A stretch of 64,000 nucleotides of DNA from Actinoplanes lobatus. Its GTDB lineage: Bacteria > Actinomycetota > Actinomycetes > Mycobacteriales > Micromonosporaceae. Position numbers and translations under genes: made by a program. Under the pieces are notes generated by a model, which worked only from the letters and a program-made list of their open reading frames with translations, was not told the DNA's origin and did not search any database. Positions 22,999 through 33,136 of this stretch are shown piece after piece (position 1 is the stretch's first letter; the number at the start of each line of letters is the position of its first letter). Where the stretch lies: assembly GCF_014205215.1 (NCBI RefSeq), contig NZ_JACHNC010000001.1:9668501-9732500 (forward strand), written 5' to 3'.

Positions 22999-25383
22999 CT
23001 ACGCGGCGGTGCGGTAGGAACGGTCGGCCGGAGCTGAGGCGGTGCGGTAGGAGCGGTCGGCCGGAGCCGAGGCGGTAGCGGCGGTGCGGGCCGCCGGCTG
23101 GAGAACGGTAGTGGCTTGAAGGTGTTCCAGCGGCATGAGATCGGCTCGAAGAACCGCCGCCAGCTTTCCGGCCAGGCCCAGCCGGACCGGGCCGGACTCG
23201 CAGTCGACGACCACGGTCGCCACACCGGCCAGCGCGGGCGCGAGCAGGGCCGGATCGGGTCCGCTCGTGGCCCGGCCGTCGGTGACCACCACCAGCAGCG
23301 GCCGCCGTCGCGGGTCGCGGCGGCGCTCGGTGGCGATGGTCGCGGCCGCGGCACGGAGCCCCGCCGCGAGCGGGGTACGGCCACCGGTCCGCAGCGCGGC
23401 CAGCCGCATCACGCCGACCTCATGGCTGGACGTCGGCGGCAGCACCACCTCGGCGTCCCGTCCCCGGAAAGTGATCATCCCGATCCGGTCCCGCCGCTGG
23501 TAGGCGTCCCGCAACAGCGACAGCACCGCCGTCTTGACCAGCGTCATCCGCTTCCGCGCGGCCATCGACCCGGACGCGTCCACCACGAAGAGCACCAGGT
23601 TCGCCTCGCGCCCCACATGCACCGACTCCCGCAGATCCCGCGGCGACACCCGGATCCCACCCCGCCGCTCCCAGGCCGCCCGCCCCTGAGCCACCTGACC
23701 CTGAGCCACCTGACCCTGAGCCACCTGACCCTGAGGCACCCGATCCTGGGACGCCACAAACCGATCCGGGGATAGGGCGGTTCGGTCGAGGGCGGCTCGG
23801 TCGAGGGCTGCCCGGAGAGTGGCGAAGAGGTGAGGGGCGCCGGAGAGCTTGCCCTGCGGGACGCGGCTGCCGACTACGCGGCCCCGGCGGGCGAAGGCCG
23901 GGGAGCGGCGGCCGGCGTGACCGCCCTCGCCACGGGCGGTGATCCGGAGTGTGCGGGTGCGGAACGCCTGGCCGGCGGCGGCTGTCGCGCCCGCCTTCTC
24001 CGGTTGCGGCGCCTCGTCGTTGCTGGACGGGGGCGTGCTCTCCTCCGTACCCCCGTGGGGTGATCCTGCTCCGGACGGCCCGCCGCCGTCTCGCGGGGTG
24101 TCGTTTCGCGGGCCTCCGCCGCCGGGGCCGCCGCCGTCCGGGTCCGGGTCGATGTCGGGGTCCGGCTCGTCGTCGGGGCCGCCGCCGTTCTGACCGTCCT
24201 GGCCGGCTCGTTCCCGGTCGGCTGCTTCGCGCTCGGCCCGTTCGCGGTCGGCCTGATCGCGCTCGGCACGTTCCTGTTCGGCGCGTTCCTGTTCGGCGCG
24301 TTCCTGTTCGGCTCGGTCCTGTTCGGCCTGGCGTTCGGCTTCGGCCAGGGCGTCGTCGAGCTTCTGTTCGTCGGTGCCGGGCGGGTCCAGCGGGTCGGTA
24401 CGGCGGCGGTGCGGGAGAGCGAGGCGGGCCGCGTCCCGGACGTCGTCGGCGGTGACCCGGTCGCGGCCGTGCCAGGCGGCCAGGGCTACGGCGCAGCGGG
24501 CGACCACGATGTCGGCGCGCATGCCGTCCACGCCGTAGGCGAGGCAGACCCGGGCGATCCGGTCGAGTTCGGCGTCGGGCAGCGTCACCGCCGGAAGAGC
24601 GGCGCGGGCGGTGGCGATGCGCGCCGCGTAGTCGCGTTCGGCGTCGGCCCAGCGCGCCGCGAAACCGTCCGGGTCGGCCTCGTAGGCGAGGCGGCGGCGC
24701 ACCACCTCGGCGCGCTGACGGGCGTCGCGGGGTGCGGCGACGTTGACGACCAGGCCGAACCGGTCGACCAGCTGGGGCCGGGGCTCGCCCTCCTCCGGGT
24801 TCATCGTGCCGACCAGCAGGAATCTCGCCGCGTGCTTGACCGACACCCCGTCCCGCTCGACGTGTGCCCGGCCCATCGCCGCCGCGTCCAGCAGAAGGTC
24901 CACCAGGTGGTCCGGCAGGAGGTTCACCTCGTCGACGTAGAGGACACCCCGGTGGGCGGCGGCGAGCAGGCCCGGGTCGTAGGCCTTCACCCCGTCGGTG
25001 AGCGCGCGCTGCAGGTCGAGCGTGCCGACCACCCGGTCCTCGGTGGCGCCGACCGGCAACTCGACGAGCGACGCGGGCCGGACCGTGGCCGCGGTCGTGG
25101 CGTCCGCCGGGGCGTCCGGACGTGCCGGGCCGGGGAGGGTGGGGTGCGGGCCGTCCGGGCAAGCCGGGTCCGGGGCGGCGGGATCGCAGGCGAAACGGCA
25201 GCCGGGCACCACGGTGACCGGTGGCAGCAGGCCGGCCACGGCGCGGACGACGGTGCTCTTGGCCGTGCCCTTCTCGCCGCGGACGAGGACCCCGCCGACG
25301 GCCGGTGACACCGAGGTGAGCAGCAGGGCCAGGCGCAGGTCGTCGAGACCCACCACGGCCGAGAACGGGTACGGAGTAGTCAC
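22999..25383 (-). CDS. Magnesium/cobalt-chelatase ID-type AAA+/VWA protein
   Basis: This encodes 794 residues from a GTG at 25383. Residues 1-330 are a BchI/ChlI AAA+ ATPase (VRGEKGTAKST Walker A, GVLYVDEVNLLPDHLVDLLL). The middle is a long acidic/Gln-Arg linker (about 330-470). The C-terminal part is a VWA domain with MIDAS motif DASGS (LFVVDASGSMAARKRM). Such I-D fusions serve as the ATPase partner of CobN-type cobaltochelatase in actinobacteria; no CobN is in the window. It is the first gene behind the cobalamin riboswitch. The last 30 residues include a 33-base tandem duplication (SAPADRSYRTA). Confidence 0.85.
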   Translation of the reverse strand: MTTPYPFSAVVGLDDLRLALLLTSVSPAVGGVLVRGEKGTAKSTVVRAVAGLLPPVTVVPGCRFACDPAAPDPACPDGPHPTLPGPARPDAPADATTAATVRPASLVELPVGATEDRVVGTLDLQRALTDGVKAYDPGLLAAAHRGVLYVDEVNLLPDHLVDLLLDAAAMGRAHVERDGVSVKHAARFLLVGTMNPEEGEPRPQLVDRFGLVVNVAAPRDARQRAEVVRRRLAYEADPDGFAARWADAERDYAARIATARAALPAVTLPDAELDRIARVCLAYGVDGMRADIVVARCAVALAAWHGRDRVTADDVRDAARLALPHRRRTDPLDPPGTDEQKLDDALAEAERQAEQDRAEQERAEQERAEQERAERDQADRERAEREAADRERAGQDGQNGGGPDDEPDPDIDPDPDGGGPGGGGPRNDTPRDGGGPSGAGSPHGGTEESTPPSSNDEAPQPEKAGATAAAGQAFRTRTLRITARGEGGHAGRRSPAFARRGRVVGSRVPQGKLSGAPHLFATLRAALDRAALDRTALSPDRFVASQDRVPQGQVAQGQVAQGQVAQGRAAWERRGGIRVSPRDLRESVHVGREANLVLFVVDASGSMAARKRMTLVKTAVLSLLRDAYQRRDRIGMITFRGRDAEVVLPPTSSHEVGVMRLAALRTGGRTPLAAGLRAAAATIATERRRDPRRRPLLVVVTDGRATSGPDPALLAPALAGVATVVVDCESGPVRLGLAGKLAAVLRADLMPLEHLQATTVLQPAARTAATASAPADRSYRTASAPADRSYRTAA
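23008..23073 (-). repeat. 33-base tandem duplication at the chelatase 3' end
   Basis: Two near-identical units encode SAPADRSYRTA just before the stop codon. They look like a recent slippage event in a disordered tail. Confidence 0.65.
23685..23744 (-). repeat. 15-base tandem repeats encoding QGQVA in the chelatase gene
   Basis: Three exact copies and one partial copy of a 15-base unit encode (Q)GQVA between the linker and the VWA domain of the chelatase protein. Confidence 0.7.
24218..24345 (-). repeat. Glu/Arg/Gln-rich repeat (AEQER/ADRER) in the chelatase linker
   Basis: A run of 12-15-base units encodes RAEQERAEQE and RADRERAERE variants, predicting a single long charged helix that links the AAA+ and VWA halves. 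Confidence 0.65.
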
Positions 25384-25431
25384 CAGGATCCCTTCCGGCG
25401 GGTGTCCACGCCCGCTCGTCGGTCGACGCGA

Positions 25432-25620
25432 GCGGCCGGAGTCTCCTGACTCCCGGATCGACGTTTCCCGCTCGCCTTCCGGCGCAGGTGCCGTGGCGTG
25501 TGTGGTCAGCGGGTCGCTCCCCGGTCACAGTGGCGGGACCGTCCCGGAATCGCACCGGGTTCCTCCGCAACCGCTCGCCGGTCACTCTTCCCGACCGGCC
25601 GGGCACCCGTCAACGCGGGA
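25432..25620 (-). promoter_or_regulatory. Cobalamin (B12) riboswitch
   Basis: On the minus strand the leader of the chelatase gene contains the conserved cobalamin-riboswitch core: GGTGCGATTCCGGGACGGTC followed by CCGCCACTGTGACC (about 25563-25525). Downstream is the B12 box, AGTCAGGAGACTCCGGCC (about 25455-25435). The element ends roughly 50 bases before the GTG at 25383. Adenosylcobalamin binding is expected to switch off the chelatase-cobO-cobB-cobE operon. The 5' limit is approximate. The remaining 197 bases up to the FGGY kinase stop (25818) show nothing further. Confidence 0.85.
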
Positions 25621-25817
25621 TCCGTCACCCGCCGAGCGCACCTTCTCCGAAGGCGGTCCGCACGGCCGGCGCCGCGTGTGCGCCAATCCGTCCGGCATCG
25701 ACGGCCCGACCCCACGCCGCGTCCACCGTGCGCCCACGATCAGGCGGTCTCGAAGCGGCACCGCGACGGTGCCGTGACGGGGCGGGCCGCGGTCGAATCA
25801 GCCGCGGGCGGGGTCGG

Positions 25818-27455
25818 TCAGCGGCTCACCGCCTTCTCGGTGGCGGGGAGAGGCTCGGGGGCCAGGCGGTCGAGTTCGGCGACCACGTCGAGGACGGCCA
25901 GGGCGGAGCGTTCCACCAGGGGGCGCAGGCGGCGGTAGAGGGCGGCGTCCTCCGGGTCGGGGTGGGTGGCGTTCGCGGTGGGGACCAGGTCGGCGGCGCG
26001 GTCCAGGTCGGGGAGTTCGCCGAGGGCGTGCCGGGCCAGGAGGCAGGCGCCCAGGGCGGTGCCCTCGGGGACGTCGGCGACCGTCACCGGGAGGTCGAGG
26101 GCGGAGGCCAGGACGGACACCCACAGGCGGGAGGCCGCGGCGCCGCCGGTGGCGCGGATCTCGGTGACCGGGCAGCCCTCGGCGTCGAACGAGTCGCGGA
26201 CCAGGGCGAGTTGCTGGCAGACGCCCTCCACGGCGGCGCGGACCAGGTGCGGGCGGGCGTGTTCGCGGCGCAGGCCCAGGTAGGCGCCGCGCATGCCGGG
26301 GCGCCACCAGGGGGCACGTTCGCCCAGGAGGTAGGGCAGGCAGAGCAGGCCCTCGCTGCCGGCCCGGATCTCGGCGGCCTCGGCCAGCAGGGCGGCGTCC
26401 AGGTCGTCGGCGCCCTCGCCCGCGACGCCGGGCGCACGGCCGGGACCGCCGGAGGTGCCGGGAACGCGGTCGTCATACGCGCCGGCGCCGCGGTCACCAG
26501 GGGCTCCGGGGGCGGGGGCCGCGAGGCTCTGGGCGGCCCAGCGTACGACCGAGCCGGCGTTGTTGACCGCTCCGCCGATCACCCAGCGGTCCTCGGTGAG
26601 GGCGTAGCAGAACAGGCGGCCGGCGGCGTCGGCGGTGGGGCGGTCCACGACGGTACGGAGGGCGCCGCTCGTGCCGAGGGAGACCGCTGCGACACCGGGC
26701 GGGGTGGCGCCGACGCCCAGGTTGGCGAGCGGGCCGTCGGCGGCGCCGATGATCAGGGGTACGTCCGGCGGCAGGCCGGCGGCGGACGCCACCTCGGGAC
26801 GCAGCCGGAGGGCGTACGTGGTGGGGACGACCTCGGCGAGCTGCCCGGGGCGCACGCCGGCGATGGACAGGGCCTCGTCGTCCCACCGGCGGGCGTGGAT
26901 GTCGTAGAGGCCGGTGCCGGAGGCGATCGACAGGTCCACCAGGAACGGGGCGTCGGCCAGCGCCGCGACGATCAGCTCCTTGACGCCGCCCCAGCGTGGG
27001 GTGCCGCGCAGCGTGTCCGGGTCCTCCTCGGCCCACCAGGCCAGCTTCGTGAGCGGCGACATCGGGTGGACCGGGGTGCCGGTGCGGGCCTGGAGCCGCT
27101 TCGCCGGACCGGCCGCGACGATCTTCTCGCACTGCCGGGCGGAGCGGCCGTCCGCCCACGTCACCACGGGGCCGAGGGGGCGGCCCGCGGCGTCCATCGG
27201 CAGCAGCGCGTGCAGGAAGGAGCTGAGGCTGATCGCGATCACCCGGTCGCCGCGGTCGCGGCACTCGGCGGCCACGTCGGTGAGCGCCTTCACGGCGGCG
27301 CCGGTGAGCTGCCGGGGGTCGAGTTCGGCCCGGCCCGGCCCGGGGACCGACAGCGGGTAGTGGACGCTGGTCAGCGCCCGCAGCTCACCGGCCGGGCCGG
27401 CGGCGACCCCCTTGGTCGCGGTGGTCCCGGTGTCGATCCCGATCACGACGTCCAT
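25818..27455 (-). CDS. FGGY-family carbohydrate kinase, probable gluconokinase
   Basis: This encodes 545 residues from the ATG at 27455. The FGGY architecture is clear: N-terminal GIDTGTTATKGVA phosphate-binding loop, MSPLTKLAWW (the gluconokinase HP-M-P-KLxW motif), IASGTGLYDI, LIIGAADGPLANLG and VSLGTSGALR. These fit gluconate kinase best, with xylulokinase as an alternative. Residues about 325-360 hold a Gly/Pro-rich insertion not typical of the family. The start follows GGGAGGGGAAGC. No sugar transporter is adjacent. The leader carries a strong hairpin (27581-27616). Confidence 0.8.
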   Translation of the reverse strand: MDVVIGIDTGTTATKGVAAGPAGELRALTSVHYPLSVPGPGRAELDPRQLTGAAVKALTDVAAECRDRGDRVIAISLSSFLHALLPMDAAGRPLGPVVTWADGRSARQCEKIVAAGPAKRLQARTGTPVHPMSPLTKLAWWAEEDPDTLRGTPRWGGVKELIVAALADAPFLVDLSIASGTGLYDIHARRWDDEALSIAGVRPGQLAEVVPTTYALRLRPEVASAAGLPPDVPLIIGAADGPLANLGVGATPPGVAAVSLGTSGALRTVVDRPTADAAGRLFCYALTEDRWVIGGAVNNAGSVVRWAAQSLAAPAPGAPGDRGAGAYDDRVPGTSGGPGRAPGVAGEGADDLDAALLAEAAEIRAGSEGLLCLPYLLGERAPWWRPGMRGAYLGLRREHARPHLVRAAVEGVCQQLALVRDSFDAEGCPVTEIRATGGAAASRLWVSVLASALDLPVTVADVPEGTALGACLLARHALGELPDLDRAADLVPTANATHPDPEDAALYRRLRPLVERSALAVLDVVAELDRLAPEPLPATEKAVSR

Positions 27456-27580
27456 GCTTCCCCTCCCGAACGTGCCGTCCCGACCCTCTCATGCCCACCC
27501 TCCCCACCCCTCATACCGCTGACACGTTCAACCACGAAACGGTCACGCTGAGCTAAACGGCCGTGCACTCAGCGTCCCCC

Positions 27581-27616
27581 GCAAAACACCGCCGGTGTCG
27601 GGGCAAGGCGTTTTGC
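27581..27616. repeat. Strong hairpin GCAAAACACC...GGCGTTTTGC with palindromic-element tail
   Basis: Ten-base arms with one mismatch enclose a 16-base loop. The following bases (GCGGAGCGAAGCGGAGCAAT) resemble the tail after the large palindrome at 48668-48760, suggesting a dispersed intergenic element. It could also be an attenuator in the kinase leader. Confidence 0.45.
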
Positions 27617-27765
27617 CGCGGAGCGAAGCGGAGCAATCAGGCACAGCAGCTACGCCCGGCGCGGGCGGCAATGGCTCACGTTGCAGAAGATCGCCGGAAA
27701 TTTCGGGACGGGGAATTAATCGATAACGATCCACCCCGTACCGGAAATGGGTCTTGAAAAGCGAA

Positions 27766-27791
27766 ACGCCCCGCCGGGAAGGGCGGGGCGT
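27766..27791 (-). terminator. Terminator of citrate synthase
   Basis: ACGCCCCGCC and GGCGGGGCGT form a perfect 10-bp stem, with a T-rich run (TTCGCTTTTC) following on the minus strand. It lies 19 bases past the stop at 27810. Confidence 0.75.
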
Positions 27792-27809
27792 CGCGGGGTG
27801 GAGAAAAGG

Positions 27810-29093
<1,284 letters not shown>

Positions 29094-29266
29094 GTATTTC
29101 CCTCACTTCACCGGCAGATGTCCCAAAGATTTTGCCGTTCACCGTAAACCCTCAACCTGAATGGGTCATCAGGTGGCCGCCTGTTGAGGCATTGGTCACC
29201 AGTGCGTATGGGTCGTTGCGCCATAGACAATGGTCGGTATATTGCGACGCTGTTACGGGAGGGACC

Positions 29267-30025
29267 ATGCAGATCCCGGCCGAGGGACCCGTCGTCGTGG
29301 GGATCGGCGGCACGGCGACCGACCCGGCCGCAGTGCGGTTCGCCGCGCGGGAGGCGGTCTCCCGTGGACGGGCGCTCACCGTCGTCCACGCCTTCACGTG
29401 GCCGGGCCCCGGCGAGTACGCCCTGGCGCGCCGGGCCGCCTCACGCATCGTCGAGGAGGCGGTCTCCATCGCCCAGCGTTCCACACCCGGGGTCGACGCG
29501 CGGGGCCATCTCGTGGATGGGCCGCCCGAGCGTGTCCTGCTGCGCCTGACCAGGGCTTCCGCACTGCTGGTCCTCGGTGGCGGCCTGGTCGAGGTGGTGC
29601 TGCGGGCGTGGTGCCCGGTGGCCGTGGCCCGCCGGCACCGTACGCCGTCCGGCCCGGTCCTGGCCGCCGTCGACGGGTCGCCGGTCTCCGCCGCGGTGCT
29701 GCGGTTCGCCGTCGAGCAGGCCCGGCGCCGGGGTGGCCGGGTGGACGTGGTGTACGCCGGCGAGCCCGCCGGCCGCCCGGTCCTCGACGGCGTCCGCCCC
29801 CGCCTGCTCTCCGGCGACCCGGCCGGCGCCCTGGTGCACGCCTCCCGCGGCGCCGGCCTGATCGTGCTGGGGCCGCGCGGTCCGGGCACCCGCGGCCGGC
29901 TGGGCACGGTCGCGGCCGCGGTGCTGCGGCACGGCGGATGCCCGGCGGTCTTCGTGCACGGACCGGCAGGTTTCCGGAACCCCGGTAACCCGGTGCCCGA
30001 ATTGCTACCGTTGGCCCACACATAG
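29267..30025 (+). CDS. Universal-stress-protein-like, tandem USP domains
   Basis: This encodes 252 residues from the ATG at 29267, behind GGGAGGG; a longer frame from 29132 reaches into the promoter region and has no ribosome site. Two USP-like halves are seen: residues 5-115 (VVVGIGGTATDPAAVRFAAR) and 125-235 (VLAAVDGSPVSAAVLRFAVE, then VLGPRGPGTRGRLGTVAAAV). The second half carries a recognisable though imperfect nucleotide-binding G-x2-G motif; the first half lacks it. Such tandem USPs in actinobacteria are tied to dormancy and redox stress. It diverges from gltA. Confidence 0.75.
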   Translation: MQIPAEGPVVVGIGGTATDPAAVRFAAREAVSRGRALTVVHAFTWPGPGEYALARRAASRIVEEAVSIAQRSTPGVDARGHLVDGPPERVLLRLTRASALLVLGGGLVEVVLRAWCPVAVARRHRTPSGPVLAAVDGSPVSAAVLRFAVEQARRRGGRVDVVYAGEPAGRPVLDGVRPRLLSGDPAGALVHASRGAGLIVLGPRGPGTRGRLGTVAAAVLRHGGCPAVFVHGPAGFRNPGNPVPELLPLAHT

Positions 30026-30054
30026 GTCTTCGGCCTGTACGGGAGGAATGCCCG

Positions 30055-32385
30055 GTGCAATCGGTGCTCCCGCCCGGAATCGCCCGACGGTTGTGGCAGG
30101 TCATCGCCGTGGGCGGCGTCATCGCCACCGTGCTCTACGGCTTGTTCCCGTCATCGGCTGTCGGCACGATCGCGTTCACGCTGCTCGCGGTCGTCGTCGT
30201 GATCGCCTGCTTCGCCGGGCCGCGGCGATGGGGCGCCGAGCCCCCGGGCGCCTGGCTGCTGATGGGCGCGGCCGCGCTGCTGTTCATGATCGGCGTGATG
30301 ATCCGCCCGACGGTCACCGAGATGCCGATGCCGTGGCCGCTGCTCGCCGACGTCGCCTCCTTCAGCGGGTATCTGCTGCTCGGCGCGTTCGTCATGGTCC
30401 TGTTGAAGAAGCGGGGCAGCCTCGACCGGCACGCGGTACTGGACGGGCTGATCGTCTGCCTGGCCGCCGGGGTGGCCACCACGCTGCTGCTGGCCCTGCC
30501 GGCGGCCCAGATCCCCGGCCGGGACCCGGTGCTGTCGGGCATCCAGGGCATGTACCCGATGTTCGACGTGCTGCTCCTGCTGCTGCTGGTGAACCTCACC
30601 TTCACGGCGAAGACCTGGCCGGTCAGCCTGATCGGGCTGATCGTCATGATGTCGATGATCTTCGCGGGCGACCTGGCCTACGCGATCGTCGGGGTACAGG
30701 GCCACATCTACGCGTCGCCGCTGCTCAACGTGCCGTACATGATCGCGTACACCGGGCTCGGGGTGGCCGCGACGCACCCGTCCGTGGTGGAGATGAGCCG
30801 GGCCGCCAAGCTGCCCGCCCAGGCCTGGTCCTGGCCGCGGCTGTCGCTGCTGCTGCCCGCCCTGGCCGTCCCGTTCGCGCTGCTGCTGACCACCGGCACC
30901 CGGTCGGCCGCCAGCCGGGTGCTGATCGCGGTGACCGGCGCGATGATCGTCGCGCTGCTGCTGGTCCGGGCGATCGGCGCGGTCCGCGCCCAGGTGGCCG
31001 CTCAGCTGCGCTCGGAGCATCAGGCCATCCACGACCCGCTGACCGGGCTGCCCAACCGGCAGTCCATGTCGGCCGAGATCGAGCGCCTGCTCACCGTGGT
31101 GGATCCGGAGGGGCACGACCGGGTGTGGGTCTACATGCTCGACCTGGACGGGTTCAAGTGGGTCAACGACTCGTGGGGCCACGACACCGGCGACCAACTG
31201 GTGATCGACGTGGGCCGGCGGCTGCGGACCGGGGTCCCGCACGGGATCCCGGTGGCCCGGGTCGGCGGCGACGAGTTCCTGCTCCTGTTCATCGGCGAGA
31301 AGGGCGGGGCGCTGCGCCTGGTCGACGACATCCGCGGCTGCTTCGCCAAGCCGTTCCCGGTCCGTGACCACGACGTGGTGATCAGCGCGTCGATCGGCAT
31401 CTCGCACGCCGCGGCCGACCCGGTCAACGCCACGGTCACCGCCGAGGCCCTGATGCGCGACGCCGACACCGCCATGTACCGGGCCAAGGACGAGGGCCCG
31501 GGCCGGTCCATCATCTTCGACACCAGCATGCACACCCAGGTCCGGGAGCGCATCGAGCTGGAGGTGGCGCTGCGCCAGGCGCTCGCCAAGGAGCAGCTGC
31601 ACGTGGCCTACCAGCCGCTGGTCCGGCTGGAGACCGGGATCCCGGTGGGCGCCGAGGCGCTGGTCCGCTGGATGCATCCGGAACGCGGCCCGATCCCGCC
31701 GATGACCTTCATCTCGATCGCCGAGGACGCCGGCCTGATCAACGCGATCGGCACCTGGGTACGCAAGGAGGCCCTGCGCCAACTCGGCGTGTGGCGCTCG
31801 GAGGGCACCGTCCACGACGACTTCTACCTGTCGATCAACGTCTCGCCGCGCCAGCTCAGCGACCCGGAGCTGCCGTTGATCGTGTCCGGCGAGATGGTCC
31901 GGTACGGCGTCCCGCCGCACTGCGTGGCCCTGGAGATGACCGAGTCGGTGATGGTGGACGGCTCCAGCGTCACCTCGCGGGTCCTCTTCGAACTGCGCGA
32001 ACTCGGCGTACGGCTGCTGGTGGACGACTTCGGCACCGGTTTCTCGGCGCTCGGTTACCTGCGCAAGTTCCCGGTCACCGGTGTCAAGATCGACCGCTCG
32101 TTCGTGACCGGGCTCGGGGTCAACCACGAGGACGACGAGATCGTCCGTGCCGTGGTGGCGATGAGTCACGCGCTCGGCCTCAGCGTGATCGCCGAGGGGG
32201 TGGAGACGCCGTTGCAGCGGGAGGCCCTGTACGCGGTCGGCGTCGTCAACGGCCAGGGCTGGCTGTGGGGCGCCGCCGTGCCGGCCGACGAGTTCGCCCA
32301 GCGCTGGCGGGACGTGGTGATGGGCGGCCCGGCCGTACCGGAGATCCTGGAGAACCAGTCGGGCCGGCACCGCCGGCCCGACTGA
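30055..32385 (+). CDS. Membrane GGDEF-EAL cyclic-di-GMP enzyme
   Basis: This encodes 776 residues from the GTG at 30055 (GGGAGG upstream). About eight or nine hydrophobic segments fill residues 10-320, resembling a MASE-type membrane sensor. A GGDEF domain follows (about 325-490) with DPLTGLPNRQSM and an intact VGGDEF. The EAL domain (about 500-755) keeps EALVRW, DDFGTGFSALGYLRKFPVTG and IAEGVETP. Both catalytic signatures look intact, so it may make and degrade c-di-GMP, or one domain may regulate the other. No RxxD inhibitory site precedes GGDEF. Confidence 0.9.
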   Translation: MQSVLPPGIARRLWQVIAVGGVIATVLYGLFPSSAVGTIAFTLLAVVVVIACFAGPRRWGAEPPGAWLLMGAAALLFMIGVMIRPTVTEMPMPWPLLADVASFSGYLLLGAFVMVLLKKRGSLDRHAVLDGLIVCLAAGVATTLLLALPAAQIPGRDPVLSGIQGMYPMFDVLLLLLLVNLTFTAKTWPVSLIGLIVMMSMIFAGDLAYAIVGVQGHIYASPLLNVPYMIAYTGLGVAATHPSVVEMSRAAKLPAQAWSWPRLSLLLPALAVPFALLLTTGTRSAASRVLIAVTGAMIVALLLVRAIGAVRAQVAAQLRSEHQAIHDPLTGLPNRQSMSAEIERLLTVVDPEGHDRVWVYMLDLDGFKWVNDSWGHDTGDQLVIDVGRRLRTGVPHGIPVARVGGDEFLLLFIGEKGGALRLVDDIRGCFAKPFPVRDHDVVISASIGISHAAADPVNATVTAEALMRDADTAMYRAKDEGPGRSIIFDTSMHTQVRERIELEVALRQALAKEQLHVAYQPLVRLETGIPVGAEALVRWMHPERGPIPPMTFISIAEDAGLINAIGTWVRKEALRQLGVWRSEGTVHDDFYLSINVSPRQLSDPELPLIVSGEMVRYGVPPHCVALEMTESVMVDGSSVTSRVLFELRELGVRLLVDDFGTGFSALGYLRKFPVTGVKIDRSFVTGLGVNHEDDEIVRAVVAMSHALGLSVIAEGVETPLQREALYAVGVVNGQGWLWGAAVPADEFAQRWRDVVMGGPAVPEILENQSGRHRRPD
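32356..32384. terminator. Bidirectional hairpin overlapping the GGDEF-EAL stop
   Basis: CAGTCGGGCCGGC and GCCGGCCCGACTG form a perfect 13-bp stem around ACC. It overlaps the last codons of the plus-strand gene and lies 7 bases past the convergent minus-strand stop at 32391, so it could serve both. Confidence 0.6.
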
Positions 32386-32390
32386 GTTCG

Positions 32391-33020
32391 TCAGATCCGG
32401 GCGGCCCGCCGCTCCTGCTGGCCGTCGAGCCGGGCCGGCACACCGCGCCGTTCCTCACGCCGGAACGGCATGTCGTCCTTCGGGAACTCGAACAGCCAGA
32501 ACGACTGCGCGTCCAGCCGGGTCGGCTGGGCCCGGCCGCAGGAGGCCGCCCGGCTCAGCACCAGGGCGATCATCCGGGGCAGCTGGTTGCGTTCCTCGTT
32601 CCACGAGCAGATGTCGAAGAAGACCTTGCCGTCCACCTCCTCGATCGGCGCGTACATCTGCCGTTGCAGGGAGACGAACACACCCCGGCCCCGCTGGCCC
32701 AGCGCGGACCCGGCGAAGATGCAGTAGAAGAGCCGGCGCTGCTCGTACAGCTCGGGCCAGTGGTACTTGAAGTAGTCCGCCGAGATCAGCGGGACCGACT
32801 CCAGGTCGTTCGTGATCGTGCCCATCCCGGCGATGCCGTCGTCGTCCAGCGCGACGTGCTTGGCGATCCGTTTGTCGCTCATCATCTCGTCGAACTCGTG
32901 GCGGTACATGAGGTGCCGGTTGACCGCGAGGATCCGCAGGTCGCTGAAACAGTTCGAATAGAAGTCCCAAGCCTCGTCCCGCATGTCGGCCGGTAGCTCG
33001 GGCATCACTTCCACGCGCAT
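32391..33020 (-). CDS. Putative GNAT-fold acyltransferase-like protein
   Basis: This encodes 209 residues from an ATG at 33020. The layout recalls N-acyltransferases: an N-terminal DEAWDFYSNCFSDL helix, VALDDDGIAGMGTITNDLES strands, then GRGVFVSLQRQMYAPIEEVD and KVFFDICSWNEERNQLPRMI. No canonical acetyl-CoA loop (Q/RxxGxG/A) is complete, although GQRGRG is close. The C-terminal 20 residues are Arg-rich and probably disordered. Family assignment is tentative. A 13-bp dyad lies 28 bases upstream of its start. Confidence 0.6.
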   Translation of the reverse strand: MRVEVMPELPADMRDEAWDFYSNCFSDLRILAVNRHLMYRHEFDEMMSDKRIAKHVALDDDGIAGMGTITNDLESVPLISADYFKYHWPELYEQRRLFYCIFAGSALGQRGRGVFVSLQRQMYAPIEEVDGKVFFDICSWNEERNQLPRMIALVLSRAASCGRAQPTRLDAQSFWLFEFPKDDMPFRREERRGVPARLDGQQERRAARI

Positions 33021-33047
33021 TGTCGCCCCCTCTCGGTGTCAAACCTT

Positions 33048-33060
33048 CCAGGGACCCTGG
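33048..33060. promoter_or_regulatory. 13-bp dyad CCAGGG-A-CCCTGG
   Basis: A perfect 6-base inverted repeat with a one-base centre, lying 28 bases upstream of the minus-strand start at 33020. It is a possible operator for that gene; it is also close to the plus-strand small-peptide gene at 33137. Confidence 0.3.
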
Positions 33061-33136
33061 TGCCGTGCGGCCAACTCGGGCATTATTCGCTGGCGGAATC
33101 CTGGTGTAAGCCACGTCACTGCCGATCGGAGGTCCG

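Larger units (their letters stand above)
27456..27809. other. Gene-free 354-base stretch between citrate synthase and FGGY kinase
   Basis: The left part is the kinase leader (minus strand) with two stem-loops, GCTGAG...CTCAGC and the hairpin at 27581-27616. The right part ends in the citrate synthase terminator (27766-27791). An A/T-richer block near 27690-27760 (GGGGAATTAATCGATAACGA) stands out from the GC-rich background and may hold a promoter. No ORF looks coding. Confidence 0.45.

Noticed and set aside
27543..27734. 63-codon minus ORF between citrate synthase and the FGGY kinase
   Set aside because: No ribosome site, overlaps hairpins, and the protein has no structure or family resemblance.
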